Both the position numbers and the translations under genes were made by a program. This document shows positions 52,313 to 61,177 of a DNA stretch of 64,000 nucleotides, in pieces (positions within the stretch are counted from its first letter, which is position 1; the number at the start of each line of letters is the position of its first letter). The stretch is from Paenirhizobium daejeonense. Lineage in GTDB: Bacteria; Pseudomonadota; Alphaproteobacteria; Rhizobiales; Rhizobiaceae. The DNA lies in the NCBI RefSeq assembly GCF_014280875.1, contig NZ_JACLAL010000011.1:1-64000 (forward strand). The letters are read 5' to 3'. The notes beneath the pieces are model-generated. The model was not told where the DNA came from. It did no database searches and worked only from the letters and a program-made list of their open reading frames with translations.

Positions 52313-53245
52313 ATGCTTACTCAGATCAAAGGCTTGCACCACATCACCTCCATGGCTGCCGACGCCCAGGAGAATAGCGACTTTTTCACCAAGACGCTTG
52401 GACTGCGCCGCGTGAAGAAGACCGTCAACTTCGATGCCCCCGATGTCTACCATCTCTATTATGGCGACGAGGCAGGCACCCCTGGTTCGGTCATGACCTA
52501 CTTCCCCTTCCCGCATATCGCGGCAGGCCGTCCAGGTGCCGGTGAAGTCGGGGAATCCTACTTCGCGGTTCCAAAGGGCTCGCTGGGCTACTGGACGGAA
52601 CGCCTGACCAAGCTTGGTGTGAAGAACCTCTCGGAAACGGAAGTGTTCGGCGAGAAGCGCCTGCGCTTCGCCGGTCCGGACAGTGACGGTTTCTCGCTGG
52701 TGGAAGTCGATAACGACAAGCGCGAAGGCTGGCTACATGACGAGATTGGAGCCGCCGAAGCCATCAAGGGTTTCCATGGTGCGAGCATGAGGCTCAAGGA
52801 CACCGGCGCGACCCGCGAATTGCTCGGCTTCATGGGCTACGAGAAGGTCGACGAAAAGGGCGAATGGGCTCGCTTTGCCATCGCTGGCGGTAACGGTGCG
52901 GATTTCATCGATCTCGAAACCGTCCCGCAGGCAGATTTTGCCCGCCTCGGTGCCGGCTCGGTCCACCACATCGCATTCGCGGTGGAAGACAGGGCGGCGC
53001 AGCTTGAAGTGCGCAAGGCGCTTCTCGACACCGGCTACCAGGTAACCCCGGTCATCGACCGCGATTACTTCTGGGCGATTTACTTCCGTACGCCGGGTGG
53101 CGTGCTGTTCGAAATCGCGACCAACGAACCCGGCTTCGACCGTGACGAGGATACCGCTCACCTCGGAGAAGCCCTGAAGCTGCCGTCCCGCTACGAACCC
53201 TATCGCGGCCAGATCGAAAAGCAGCTTCAGCCGATCGCCGACTGA
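52313..53245 (+). CDS. Ring-cleaving dioxygenase, VOC superfamily (MhqO-like)
   Basis: 310 residues, two vicinal-oxygen-chelate repeats. The metal ligands are visible as His in GLHHITSMAAD (start of repeat 1), His in SVHHIAFAVED (repeat 2) and the terminal Glu in VLFEIATNEPG. The LHHIT and FATPGGVLFEI-like motifs match the MhqO/LinE-like group of glyoxalase/extradiol enzymes that degrade hydroquinone-type compounds. The start at 52313 has AAGGA 9 bases upstream; the ATG at 52304 has no room for one. First gene of a LysR-controlled operon. Confidence 0.88.
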   Translation: MLTQIKGLHHITSMAADAQENSDFFTKTLGLRRVKKTVNFDAPDVYHLYYGDEAGTPGSVMTYFPFPHIAAGRPGAGEVGESYFAVPKGSLGYWTERLTKLGVKNLSETEVFGEKRLRFAGPDSDGFSLVEVDNDKREGWLHDEIGAAEAIKGFHGASMRLKDTGATRELLGFMGYEKVDEKGEWARFAIAGGNGADFIDLETVPQADFARLGAGSVHHIAFAVEDRAAQLEVRKALLDTGYQVTPVIDRDYFWAIYFRTPGGVLFEIATNEPGFDRDEDTAHLGEALKLPSRYEPYRGQIEKQLQPIAD

Positions 53246-53308
53246 CGCAGTGGCAACGATGGATGAAACGGCGGGGCCGAATGGTCCCGTCATCAGGAGA
53301 AAGACATC

Positions 53309-53920
53309 ATGAACACGACGACCAGCACTTATCATGCCTTTACCAAGCCGGGTTCCGATGGGGCTCCGCTCGTCTTCGCTTTCCACGGCACCGGCGGCAA
53401 TGAACTCCAGTTTACCGAACTGGTGGAGCAGATCCTTCCCGATGCCGGGATCGTATCCCCGAGGGGCGATGTTTCCGAATACGGCGCCCTGCGCTTCTTC
53501 CGCCGCACAGGCGAAGGCGTCTACGACATGGACGACCTCGTCAGACGTACGGACAAGATGATCGACTTCCTCGCTGAGAAGAAAGCGGAAAACCCCGACC
53601 GTCCCGTCTATGCGCTCGGCTATTCCAACGGAGCGAACATTCTCGCCGCCGTGGCGTTCAAAAAGCCCGACCTCTTCGACCGTGTGGCGCTCTTGCATCC
53701 GCTGATCCCGTGGAAACCGGAAAACAACGGCGCGCTGAAGGACCGGCAGGTACTCGTCACAGCCGGGCAGCATGATCCTATCTGCCCGCTCCCGCTGACC
53801 GAGGCGCTGGTCGATTACTTCGAACGACAGGGCGCCAAGGTCGAAACCAGCATCCATGCAGGCGGGCACGAAATTCGCCAGACGGAACTGCAGGCACTGA
53901 ACGCCTTCCTGACCCGATAA
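53309..53920 (+). CDS. Alpha/beta hydrolase, phospholipase/carboxylesterase family (MhqD-like)
   Basis: 203 residues. The nucleophile elbow is LGYSNGANI (GxSxG), the oxyanion region is AFHGTGGNELQF, and the late Asp and His lie in AGQHDPICP and HAGGHEIRQ. MhqD-type hydrolases accompany MhqO dioxygenases in electrophile/quinone detoxification. It lies 63 bp after the dioxygenase with its own ribosome site (CAGGAGAAAG). Confidence 0.87.
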   Translation: MNTTTSTYHAFTKPGSDGAPLVFAFHGTGGNELQFTELVEQILPDAGIVSPRGDVSEYGALRFFRRTGEGVYDMDDLVRRTDKMIDFLAEKKAENPDRPVYALGYSNGANILAAVAFKKPDLFDRVALLHPLIPWKPENNGALKDRQVLVTAGQHDPICPLPLTEALVDYFERQGAKVETSIHAGGHEIRQTELQALNAFLTR

Positions 53921-54015
53921 GACTTCCGGCCGAGAAGAAACAATATCGGCCGGAACCTAACTGCGAAATCACCCTTCGGAGGTCTCCGGCCCCGATGCAA
54001 TCCGGGAGAGAAACC

Positions 54016-54717
54016 ATGATCCTGATCCACGAAAACATGAGCCGCGGCAAAACCAGCAAGGGCTGGCTGAACAGCTTTCATACCTTCTCGTTCGGCGGCT
54101 TCCAGGACCCGACGCGCATGGGTTTCGGCCCGCTTCGTGTCATCAACGAGGACTGGATCATTCCGGGTTCCGGCTTTTCCGAACACGCCCATGACAACAT
54201 GGACATCCTCACTGTCCTGCTCGAAGGCAAGCTGCGCCACCAGGACACGATGGGAAACGTCTCGACGTTCGAGGCCGGAGAGATCCAGTTGATGTCCGCC
54301 GGCACAGGGGTCAGCCATTCGGAAATGAATGCCTCGGAGAACGAAACCGCTCATCTTCTGCAGATCTGGATGATCCCGGATGTCAGGGGAACCGCACCGC
54401 GCTACCAGCAGGCCCGCCTGCCGGCCGCGGAAGATACCCGGGACTGGACGCCGATCGCATCCGGCACCGAAGGCGAGGCTCCGCTTCACCTGTTGTCCGA
54501 CAGCAGGATACTGATCGCCAATCCGAAGGAGGGTGATGTCAGCACCATCCCCGCCCGGCCCGGACGCCTCGTCTTCGTCCATATCGTGGACGGGCTGGCC
54601 CGGATCGATGACGAGAACCTGAGACCGGGTGATGGCCTCCAGATCTCCGACCCGGAAACCCTGGAACTCAGCTGGCTGACCAACGGAAAGGCCCTCCTGT
54701 TCGACATGCCCCGATGA
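54016..54717 (+). CDS. Pirin family protein
   Basis: 233 residues, bicupin. The pirin metal residues are in GFSEHAHDNMDILTVLLEG (His-x-His and later Glu) and GTGVSHSEMNA. It begins with the typical SRGKTSKGWLNSFHTFSFGG. Some bacterial pirins have quercetinase or redox-sensor activity, consistent with the neighbouring quinone-detoxification genes. The start at 54016 follows GGGAGAG; an in-frame ATG at 53995 is less likely. Confidence 0.9.
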   Translation: MILIHENMSRGKTSKGWLNSFHTFSFGGFQDPTRMGFGPLRVINEDWIIPGSGFSEHAHDNMDILTVLLEGKLRHQDTMGNVSTFEAGEIQLMSAGTGVSHSEMNASENETAHLLQIWMIPDVRGTAPRYQQARLPAAEDTRDWTPIASGTEGEAPLHLLSDSRILIANPKEGDVSTIPARPGRLVFVHIVDGLARIDDENLRPGDGLQISDPETLELSWLTNGKALLFDMPR

Positions 54718-54730
54718 GAAAATCTGAACC

Positions 54731-54764
54731 GAGGAGCGGCGGGAACTCCATCCCGTCGCTCCTC
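54731..54764. terminator. Strong bidirectional hairpin between convergent genes
   Basis: GAGGAGCGGCGGGA pairs with TCCCGTCGCTCCTC: 14 bp with one G-U pair and a 6-nt loop. It lies between the pirin stop (54717) and the receiver stop (54779). There is no long T-run. Confidence 0.65.
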
Positions 54765-54778
54765 CGTTGGACGTGGGT

Positions 54779-55195
54779 TCAGTTCGATCCGGCGTCCTTC
54801 GCTTGCAGGGCGGCGTCGAGACAGGCCGCCAATGCATCGGCATGGAAAGGCTTCTGCAGCACCCGGACATGCTCGCCGATATGCTCGCGCACTTGGCTCT
54901 CCGCGAAGGCAGTGATGAAGACGAACGGAACTCGGCTCACTTTCTCTTCCTGCACCCGGAGATAAAGCTCGATGCCGCTCATGCCGGTCATGTTGACGTC
55001 TAAAACGATGCAGGATGCAGAGAGATTATCTTCATCCGCAAGGAACTCTTCGGCGGAAACAAATGACTTCGCCGTGAAGCCGAACGAGCGGACAAGACTG
55101 CTCGTTGCCCGACGCACGTCGGCCTCGTCGTTGATGATTGCAATGAAACTGGTCGTTGCCACAGCGGAAGTAGCCAATCTCCGGCGTACCTGCAC
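54779..55195 (-). CDS. Stand-alone response-regulator receiver domain (FixJ-like)
   Basis: 138 residues, one receiver. Acidic residues in IINDEADVRRA, phospho-Asp in CIVLDVNMTGMSG, Thr in VFITAF and Lys in VLQKPFHADAL. There is no output domain, so it likely works by protein contact with a kinase or other partner. The frame opens with GTG at 55195; a GTG at 55162 (ATTSFIAII) is an alternative start, both with weak ribosome sites. It lies downstream of the cyclase gene in the same direction, separated by an inverted repeat. Confidence 0.82.
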   Translation of the reverse strand: MQVRRRLATSAVATTSFIAIINDEADVRRATSSLVRSFGFTAKSFVSAEEFLADEDNLSASCIVLDVNMTGMSGIELYLRVQEEKVSRVPFVFITAFAESQVREHIGEHVRVLQKPFHADALAACLDAALQAKDAGSN

Positions 55196-55247
55196 ACAAT
55201 TGCCGTTGGCCCTTTATAGCGCCAGCCGAGCGATGGATGAACTATAT

Positions 55248-55282
55248 GGAGGTTTACCGACTGCATCGAAAGGTAAACCTCC
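55248..55282. promoter_or_regulatory. Inverted repeat between cyclase and receiver genes
   Basis: GGAGGTTTACC and GGTAAACCTCC are exact reverse complements (11-bp arms, 13-nt spacer), 53 bp upstream of the receiver start and 73 bp after the cyclase stop. It could be an operator or a terminator; no T-run follows. Confidence 0.5.
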
Positions 55283-55354
55283 GCATCCGAAGTCGAACTT
55301 CTCCGACTATAGTTTTCCGTGTGGTTCTATCCGCTCCGGATAGCCTGCCGGCCG

Positions 55355-56560
55355 CTATTGGCGAAGCGCAAACAGCGCCTTCTGCTCCTGCACACCCTTC
55401 AGCTGGAACGAACCGAGATTGTGGAACGCTTTCAGTCCCTCTTCGGGTGCGAGCGCTGCAAACTCGCGGGAAGCAAGCGCCGTTTCGTTGACGGAACGGC
55501 ACATGGCCGCCATGCGGCACACCTCGTTGACGGCCGGTCCGATAACCGTGAAATCCAGCCGTTCATCGCTTCCGACATTGCCGTAGAAAACTTCCCCTTC
55601 ATGAAGCGCGAGATAGACCGAAGTCGTTGCCAGCCCCTCGTCACTGCGCCGAAGGTTAAGCTCGGCAATGCGCCTGCTGACATCGGCCTGAGCCTGCAAC
55701 GCAGCGCGCGCGGCTTCGCGCTGGTCGCGATGATTGAAGATGGCGAGAATGCCGTCGCCAACGAGCTTCAGAATATCGCCGCCCGCATTGTGGACCGCCG
55801 AAATGACGATATCTGCATAATCGTTCAGGAAGGCGATGAGCCTTCCGCTCTCCATGGTTTCCGATAGCGAGGTGTAATTCTCCATGTCGGAATACCAGAG
55901 GACTGTCCGGATGGTCTCGACCTTCCCCCGCTCGATGCGGCCTTCGAGCACGCGCCGGCCCGGGTCCCGTCCGAGATAGATCTCAACCAGCGACCGCGCA
56001 ATCTGGCTTAGCGAAGCCGACTTGATTGCCAATGCAAGGCTCGCAACGAGCTTGCGCAACGCCGTCAGGTCATCTTCGGAAAAGCCACCCGGCTGGCTCG
56101 TTGACCATCGCGAATAGATGCTCTCGATTTCGCCGATCGTCGTCTTTCCGCCCAGCTTATGCATCAACACAAAATAATCGGTATGGCCCCGATCGATTAG
56201 GTCTCCAATGATACCGAACCGCGAACGATCGGCATCAACGAGCGGTATGTGCAGTTCCGACAAACCGTTTTCGTTCATGTAGTGGAAGGGGCTGCCGCGC
56301 CAGAGGTGGTTATTTCGTATCGCCTCCTCTCGCGTGAACTCTCGATGGACAGGACCGTTCTGATTGGCAATGTTCCAGAACACGCCTTCCGATTCCTGAA
56401 CGGGATGGAGCGTGTCGAAGAAAAGCGCGACTTCCACGATTTGCAGCCCGCCCTCGCGCAAACGATTGCAGAAGCCATCTACAAGATCAATTTCCCGCAA
56501 TCCCAGCAACCCTTGCTCGATAACCCAGTCATTGATCGCATCAAGCGTTTGCCCGTCCAT
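55355..56560 (-). CDS. Class III adenylate/guanylate cyclase with N-terminal sensor region
   Basis: 401 residues; ATG at 56560, preceded by GAGAGGG. The N-terminal ~180 residues are a GAF-like or unrecognised sensor region (VEVALFFDTLHPVQ, FVLMHKLGGKTTIGEIE). The cyclase homology domain covers about 220-395: metal Asp residues in WYSDMENYTSLSE and KLVGDGILAIF, base/ribose contacts in VIGPAVNEVCRM. All main catalytic residues appear present, so it should make cAMP (or cGMP). It is soluble. A Crp-like regulator in the same window is a conceivable but unproven target. Confidence 0.85.
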   Translation of the reverse strand: MDGQTLDAINDWVIEQGLLGLREIDLVDGFCNRLREGGLQIVEVALFFDTLHPVQESEGVFWNIANQNGPVHREFTREEAIRNNHLWRGSPFHYMNENGLSELHIPLVDADRSRFGIIGDLIDRGHTDYFVLMHKLGGKTTIGEIESIYSRWSTSQPGGFSEDDLTALRKLVASLALAIKSASLSQIARSLVEIYLGRDPGRRVLEGRIERGKVETIRTVLWYSDMENYTSLSETMESGRLIAFLNDYADIVISAVHNAGGDILKLVGDGILAIFNHRDQREAARAALQAQADVSRRIAELNLRRSDEGLATTSVYLALHEGEVFYGNVGSDERLDFTVIGPAVNEVCRMAAMCRSVNETALASREFAALAPEEGLKAFHNLGSFQLKGVQEQKALFALRQ

Positions 56561-56747
56561 GGGGATGCCCTCTCGCACCTGTCGTGCCTATCGCATTCGT
56601 AGGGCCGTTATCTGCAAATGCAGGGGGCGAATTTCAACCCGCCCCTTCAAAGATATATGAGCGATTGCCGGAACGACACAGGACGGCTGACCGACAACCG
56701 TTCTCTGGTGGCAAGCGAAGCTCGTCTACCAACGGTATCAGCGCGCT

Positions 56748-57722
56748 TCAGAAATCCCAGTCTTCATCTTCGGTAGCGACCGCCTTGCCGATGACATAGG
56801 AGGAACCGGAACCGGAGAAGAAGTCGTGGTTCTCGTCGGCGTTCGGTGAAAGTGCCGAGAGGATCGCGGGATTGACCTTGCATGCCTCCGCCGGAAACAG
56901 CGCTTCGTAGCCGAGGTTCATCAGCGCCTTATTGGCGTTGTAATGCAGGAACTTCTTCACATCCTCGGTCAGCCCGACCCCGTCATAAAGGTCCTCGGTA
57001 TACTTGGCCTCGTTGTCATAGAGGTCGAGCAGGAGTTCGAAGGCGAAATCCTTAATATCCTGCCGCCGCGCTTCCGGTTCGCGGTCGAGCGCCCGCTGGA
57101 ACTTGTAGCCGATGTAATAGCCATGCACCGCCTCGTCGCGAATGATGAGACGGATGAGGTCCGCGGTGTTGGTGAGCTTCGCCCGGCTCGACCAGTACAT
57201 CGGCAGATAGAAGCCGGAATAGAACAGGAAGCTTTCGAGAAAGACGCTGGCGATCTTCTTCTTCAAGGGATCGCCTGAGTCATATTGCTCCATGATCAGC
57301 CCCGCCTTCCGCTGCAGGAACTCGTTCTCCTCCGACCACCGATAGGCATCGTCCACATCCGGCGTCAGGCACAGTGTCGAGAAGATCGACGAATACGAGC
57401 GTGCATGCACCGCTTCCATGAAGGAGACGTTCGACAGAACCGCCTCCTCATGCGGCGTGGCGGCATCCTCCATCAGCCGCACGGCGCCGACTCCGTTCTG
57501 GATCGTGTCGAGCAAGGTGAGCCCGGTGAAGACGCGGATCGTGAGCCTCTGCTCCTCCGGCTTCAGCGTCGCCCAGGACTGGATGTCGTTCGAAAGCGGC
57601 ACCTTCTCCGGCAGCCAGAAGTTTCCGGTCAGCCTGTTCCAGACCTCGAGATCCTTGTCATCCTCTATACGGTTCCAGTTGACGGCCCGGATGCGGGAGA
57701 CCGGTTTGACGGCGATGTTCAT
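56748..57722 (-). CDS. nrdF: Class Ib ribonucleotide reductase, beta subunit
   Basis: 324 residues. Metal ligands are in LLDTIQNG (first Asp), HEEAVLSNVSFMEAVHARSY (Glu, His), LESFLFYSGFY (Glu) and RDEAVHGYYIGYKF (Glu, His). The C-terminal DEDWDF tail is the part that docks on NrdE. Class Ib beta subunits use a dimanganese-tyrosyl radical made with NrdI. It ends the nrdHIEF operon and is separated from nrdE by a 193-bp gap that carries a palindromic repeat. Confidence 0.95.
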   Translation of the reverse strand: MNIAVKPVSRIRAVNWNRIEDDKDLEVWNRLTGNFWLPEKVPLSNDIQSWATLKPEEQRLTIRVFTGLTLLDTIQNGVGAVRLMEDAATPHEEAVLSNVSFMEAVHARSYSSIFSTLCLTPDVDDAYRWSEENEFLQRKAGLIMEQYDSGDPLKKKIASVFLESFLFYSGFYLPMYWSSRAKLTNTADLIRLIIRDEAVHGYYIGYKFQRALDREPEARRQDIKDFAFELLLDLYDNEAKYTEDLYDGVGLTEDVKKFLHYNANKALMNLGYEALFPAEACKVNPAILSALSPNADENHDFFSGSGSSYVIGKAVATEDEDWDF

Positions 57723-57762
57723 TGTGTTGGTCCTTTTGAAGGAAATTGGAGTGATTGGCGCG

Positions 57763-57893
57763 GCCCCTCACCCCGCCTCCGCTTCGCTCGGCGCACCCTC
57801 TCCCCGCAAGCGGGGTGAGGGGATCAGAGACGTCGCGGTCTGTTCCCTTCTCCCCGTCTACGGGGAGAAGGTGCCGGCAGGCGGATGAGGGGC
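57763..57893. repeat. RIME-like intergenic palindromic repeat
   Basis: Two hairpin modules in the nrdE-nrdF gap. CTCCCCGC with GCGGGGTGAG surround an AA at about 57799-57819. A perfect palindrome, CTTCTCCCCGT, CT, ACGGGGAGAAG, covers 57847-57870. Flanking CCCCTCACCC and GGATGAGGGG add to the mosaic. This is the typical make-up of Rhizobium-specific intergenic mosaic elements. Confidence 0.75.
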
Positions 57894-57915
57894 AATCGCG
57901 GACACCCGGATCAAA

Positions 57916-60072
57916 TCACAGCGCGCACGACACGCAGCCCTGAACCTGCGTACCCTCGAGCGCCATCTGACGCAGCCGGATGTAGTAAATGGTCTTGATG
58001 CCCCGCTTCCATGCGTAGATCTGGGCACGGTTGATGTCGCGGGTGGTTGCAGTGTCACGGAAGAACAGGGTCAACGAAAGCCCCTGGTCGACATGCTGCG
58101 TTGCCGCCGCATAGGTGTCGATGATCTTCTCCGGGCCGATCTCGTAAGCATCCTGATAATATTCGAGATTGTCATTGGTGAGATAGGCGGCGGGATAGTA
58201 GACGCGGCCGATCTTGCCTTCCTTGCGGATCTCGATCTTCGAGACGATCGGATGGATCGAGGAGGTCGAGTGGTTGATGTAGGAAATCGAGCCGGTCGGC
58301 GGCACCGCCTGCAGGTTCTGGTTATAGAGCCCGCCCGTCATCACCGCCTTCTTCAGCGCCAGCCAGTCTTCCTGCGTCGGAATGGCGATGCCGGCCTTTT
58401 CGAACAGTTCCGCCACCCGCTCTGTCGCAGGCACCCATTCCTGCTCGGTATATTTGTCGAAATACTCGCCGGAAGCATATTTCGAATTCTCGAAGCCCTT
58501 GAAGCTCACGCCCCGCTCGACCGCCAGCCGGTTCGATGCCTTCAGGGCGTGATAGGTCACCGTATAGAAATAGATATTGGTGAAATCGATGCCTTCCTCC
58601 GAACCGTAAAAGATGCGTTCGCGGGCGAGATAGCCGTGCAGGTTCATCTGGCCGAGGCCGATGGCGTGGCTTTCCTCATTGCCCTTCGCAACCGAGGGCA
58701 CGGACCCGATATGGCTCATGTCGGAAACGGCGGTCAACGCCCGGATCGAGGTTTCGATGGTCTTGCCGAAATCCGGTGCATCCATCGCGGCGGCGATGTT
58801 GAGAGAGCCGAGATTACACGAGATGTCCTTGCCCATATGGCTGTAGGAAAGATCCTCGTTGAACTCGCTCGCCTCGCTTACCTGTAGGATTTCCGAGCAG
58901 AGATTGCTCATGGTGATGCGCCCGGCCACCGGATTGGCGCGGTTCACCGTGTCCTCGAACATCAGATAGGGATAGCCGCTCTCGAACTGGATCTCCGCGA
59001 TCACCTGGAAGAATTCGCGCGCCTTGATCTTCCGCTTGCGGATGCGCGCATCCTCGACCATCTCGCGATACTTCTCCGTCACCGAAATCTCGCTGAACGG
59101 CATCCCGTAGACGCGCTCAACGTCATAAGGCGAAAACAGGTACATGTCCTCGTTGTTGCGGGCGAGCTCGAAGGTAATGTCAGGGATGACAACGCCGAGC
59201 GACAGCGTCTTGATGCGGATCTTTTCATCCGCATTCTCGCGTTTGGTATCGAGGAACCGCATGATATCGGGGTGATGGGCATGCAGGTAGACGGCCCCCG
59301 CCCCCTGCCGGGCCCCGAGCTGGTTCGCATAGGAAAACGAATCTTCCAATAGCTTCATCACCGGGATTACGCCTGAGGACTGGTTCTCGATCTGCTTGAT
59401 CGGGGCGCCCGCCTCGCGGATGTTCGTCAGCGACAGCGCGACGCCGCCACCGCGCTTGGAAAGCTGCAGCGCCGAGTTAATCGCCCGGCCGATACTCTCC
59501 ATATTGTCTTCCACACGCAGCAGGAAACACGAGACGAGTTCGCCCCGCTGCTGCTTGCCGGCATTGAGAAAGGTCGGCGTCGCAGGCTGAAAGCGGCCGG
59601 CAATGATCTCTTCCATCAGGTCGCGGGCAAGGGTCTCGTCGCCGCGCGAAAGCGCCAGCGCCACCATGCAGACCCGGTCTTCATAGCGCTCGAGATAACG
59701 CTTCCCGTCAAAGGTCTTCAGCGTATAGGAGGTGTAGTATTTGAAGGCCCCGAGAAAGGTCGGGAAGCGGAACTTCTTCGCATAGGCCTCATCGAACAGG
59801 TCCTGTACGAAGTTGAAGGAATACTGGTCGAGCACCGCCTGCTCGTAATAGCCCTCGCCCACCAGATAATCGAGCTTCTCCCGAAGGTTATGGAAGAAGA
59901 CGGTGTTCTGGTTCACATGCTGGAGAAAATACTGGCGCGCAGCCAGACGGTCTTTGTCGAGCTGGATCCGGCCATCCTCGTCATAAAGGTTCAGCATGGC
60001 GTTGAGGGCGTGATAGTCGAGCGAAACCTCGCTCGTACCGGCCGCCGGTCGGGTTTGTGTCAGCGTGTCCAA
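57916..60072 (-). CDS. nrdE: Class Ib ribonucleotide reductase, alpha subunit
   Basis: 718 residues if started at the TTG at 60072 (read MDTLTQTRPAAG), which overlaps the nrdI stop by 13 bases; the open frame extends to 60156, but that part lies in nrdI. Catalytic cysteines are in GELVSCFLLRVEDN and TMSNLCSEIL, and the C-terminal redox pair is QGCVSCAL, fed by NrdH. Reduces ribonucleoside diphosphates. The short N-terminus without an ATP cone is as expected for class Ib. Confidence 0.94.
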   Translation of the reverse strand: MDTLTQTRPAAGTSEVSLDYHALNAMLNLYDEDGRIQLDKDRLAARQYFLQHVNQNTVFFHNLREKLDYLVGEGYYEQAVLDQYSFNFVQDLFDEAYAKKFRFPTFLGAFKYYTSYTLKTFDGKRYLERYEDRVCMVALALSRGDETLARDLMEEIIAGRFQPATPTFLNAGKQQRGELVSCFLLRVEDNMESIGRAINSALQLSKRGGGVALSLTNIREAGAPIKQIENQSSGVIPVMKLLEDSFSYANQLGARQGAGAVYLHAHHPDIMRFLDTKRENADEKIRIKTLSLGVVIPDITFELARNNEDMYLFSPYDVERVYGMPFSEISVTEKYREMVEDARIRKRKIKAREFFQVIAEIQFESGYPYLMFEDTVNRANPVAGRITMSNLCSEILQVSEASEFNEDLSYSHMGKDISCNLGSLNIAAAMDAPDFGKTIETSIRALTAVSDMSHIGSVPSVAKGNEESHAIGLGQMNLHGYLARERIFYGSEEGIDFTNIYFYTVTYHALKASNRLAVERGVSFKGFENSKYASGEYFDKYTEQEWVPATERVAELFEKAGIAIPTQEDWLALKKAVMTGGLYNQNLQAVPPTGSISYINHSTSSIHPIVSKIEIRKEGKIGRVYYPAAYLTNDNLEYYQDAYEIGPEKIIDTYAAATQHVDQGLSLTLFFRDTATTRDINRAQIYAWKRGIKTIYYIRLRQMALEGTQVQGCVSCAL

Positions 60073-60458
60073 AATTTTTCCAGTCCCTGTCTGACGTTGT
60101 CGACATCCTCCGCCGTTCCGAGAAGTTCGAAACGATAGAGGAACGGCACCCCGCATTTCGCCGAGACGATGTCTCCGACGATGGCGTAGCCTGTGCCGAA
60201 ATTGGTGTTTCCCGCCGCGATGACACCGCGGATCAGGCTTCGGTTGCGAGGATTGTTGAGAAAGCGGATCACCGGCTTCGGCACCGCTCTCTTCTCCGAT
60301 CCACCGCCATAGGTTGGCGTGACCAGCACGAAGGGAGCCTCTGCCTCCGGCGGCTCCTCGCTCGCATCCACCGGAAGCCTCAGCCCGCCAAGGTCGAGTT
60401 TCTCGATGAAGCGGCGAGTGTTTTCCGACCGGCTGGAGAAATAAACGAGGCCGCCCAT
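60060..60458 (-). CDS. nrdI: NrdI flavodoxin-like protein
   Basis: 132 residues: LVYFSSRSENTRRFIEKL (FMN phosphate loop), TPTYGGG, and GNTNFGTGYAIVGD. NrdI supplies an oxidant to assemble the dimanganese-tyrosyl cofactor of NrdF. It lies 13 bp after nrdH and overlaps nrdE. Confidence 0.95.
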   Translation of the reverse strand: MGGLVYFSSRSENTRRFIEKLDLGGLRLPVDASEEPPEAEAPFVLVTPTYGGGSEKRAVPKPVIRFLNNPRNRSLIRGVIAAGNTNFGTGYAIVGDIVSAKCGVPFLYRFELLGTAEDVDNVRQGLEKFWTR

Positions 60459-60471
60459 GACGATCTGCCCG

Positions 60472-60693
60472 TCAGGCGAGCGCGTTGATCATGTCGGGCC
60501 GGAAACCGGACCAGTGCTGCTCGCCGGCAATCACCACCGGCACCTGCCGGTAGCCAAGTTCCTGCACCATCTCATAGGCATGGGTGTCTGCGGACACATC
60601 GATGACGGTGTATTCGATCCCCTGCCGGTCGAGGGCGCGCGTGGTTGCGGTGCACTGAACGCAGGCGGGCTTGGAATAGACGGTGATGGTCAT
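60472..60693 (-). CDS. nrdH: NrdH glutaredoxin-like electron donor
   Basis: 73 residues from the ATG at 60693 (MTITVYSKPACVQCTATTRA); the frame is open to 60795 but the protein begins here. The redox motif is CVQC; the C-terminal WSGFRPDMI is the NrdH signature. It is reduced by thioredoxin reductase and passes electrons to NrdE. First gene of the operon, behind a 280-base leader that follows the cobalamin riboswitch. Confidence 0.95.
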   Translation of the reverse strand: MTITVYSKPACVQCTATTRALDRQGIEYTVIDVSADTHAYEMVQELGYRQVPVVIAGEQHWSGFRPDMINALA

Positions 60694-60972
60694 GGGTTTC
60701 CTCGTGAAAATGGCATGCGGAAGGGTTCCGGAACATCCGCCGATGAACCGGGATCGGGATTGAAAACTGGAAAGAGCGCAGCAGAACGCGGCCATTCGGC
60801 CGGCGACCGCCGACAGACTGGTATTAGAAAGCGGGTTTTAAGGGACGCAACAATTCAGACATGGACTTCACCCCGAAGCGACAGAAGACGAAGCGCGGGG
60901 CAGCGGCCTGACCGGGGAAAACCGGACACGATTAACCGCGACCTTCCGGGCACCCCGCCGGTGGACGTTCAT
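60694..60972 (-). other. Leader between riboswitch and nrdH
   Basis: No gene is seen in these 279 bases. They should hold the expression platform of the riboswitch. GC-rich complementary segments are present, but I could not choose between a terminator and ribosome-site masking by eye. Confidence 0.4.
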
Positions 60973-61163
60973 GTTCAAGGCAGGTCTCCTGGCTCTCGGA
61001 TCATCATGTCCGCTCAGCCTTCCCGGGCTTTCACCCAGTGGCCGGATCGAACGAACATTCACCGCTCACAGTTGCGGGGGCAGCTTCGGCATCGCCGGCA
61101 TCATGTCCGCTACCGAATTCCCGTCTTAGCCTTCGACCCTCTCGAATCGAAGGAACCTTGAAC
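60973..61163 (-). promoter_or_regulatory. Cobalamin riboswitch
   Basis: Read on the minus strand, all main conserved blocks are in order. P1 stem GTTCAAGG (61163-61156) pairs with CCTTGAAC (60980-60973). Then GGGAATTCGGT; GCCGAAGCTGCCCCCGCAAC followed by TGTGAGCGG (61090-61062); CCACTG; GGGAAGGC; and the B12 box AGCCAGGAGACCTGCC (60994-60979). Adenosylcobalamin should switch off the downstream genes, here nrdHIEF, whose class Ib enzyme is replaceable by a B12-dependent class II reductase. Confidence 0.93.
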
Positions 61164-61177
61164 ACTAGATATAGTAT
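61162..61177. promoter_or_regulatory. NrdR-like box
   Basis: ACACTAGATATAGTAT matches 14 of 16 positions of the NrdR consensus ACACWATATATWGTGT and overlaps the -10 element of the nrd promoter. A second box at the usual spacing was not convincing. Confidence 0.6.

Noticed and set aside
60868..61062. 64-codon minus-strand frame in the nrdH leader
   Set aside because: It lies across the cobalamin riboswitch and has no ribosome site.
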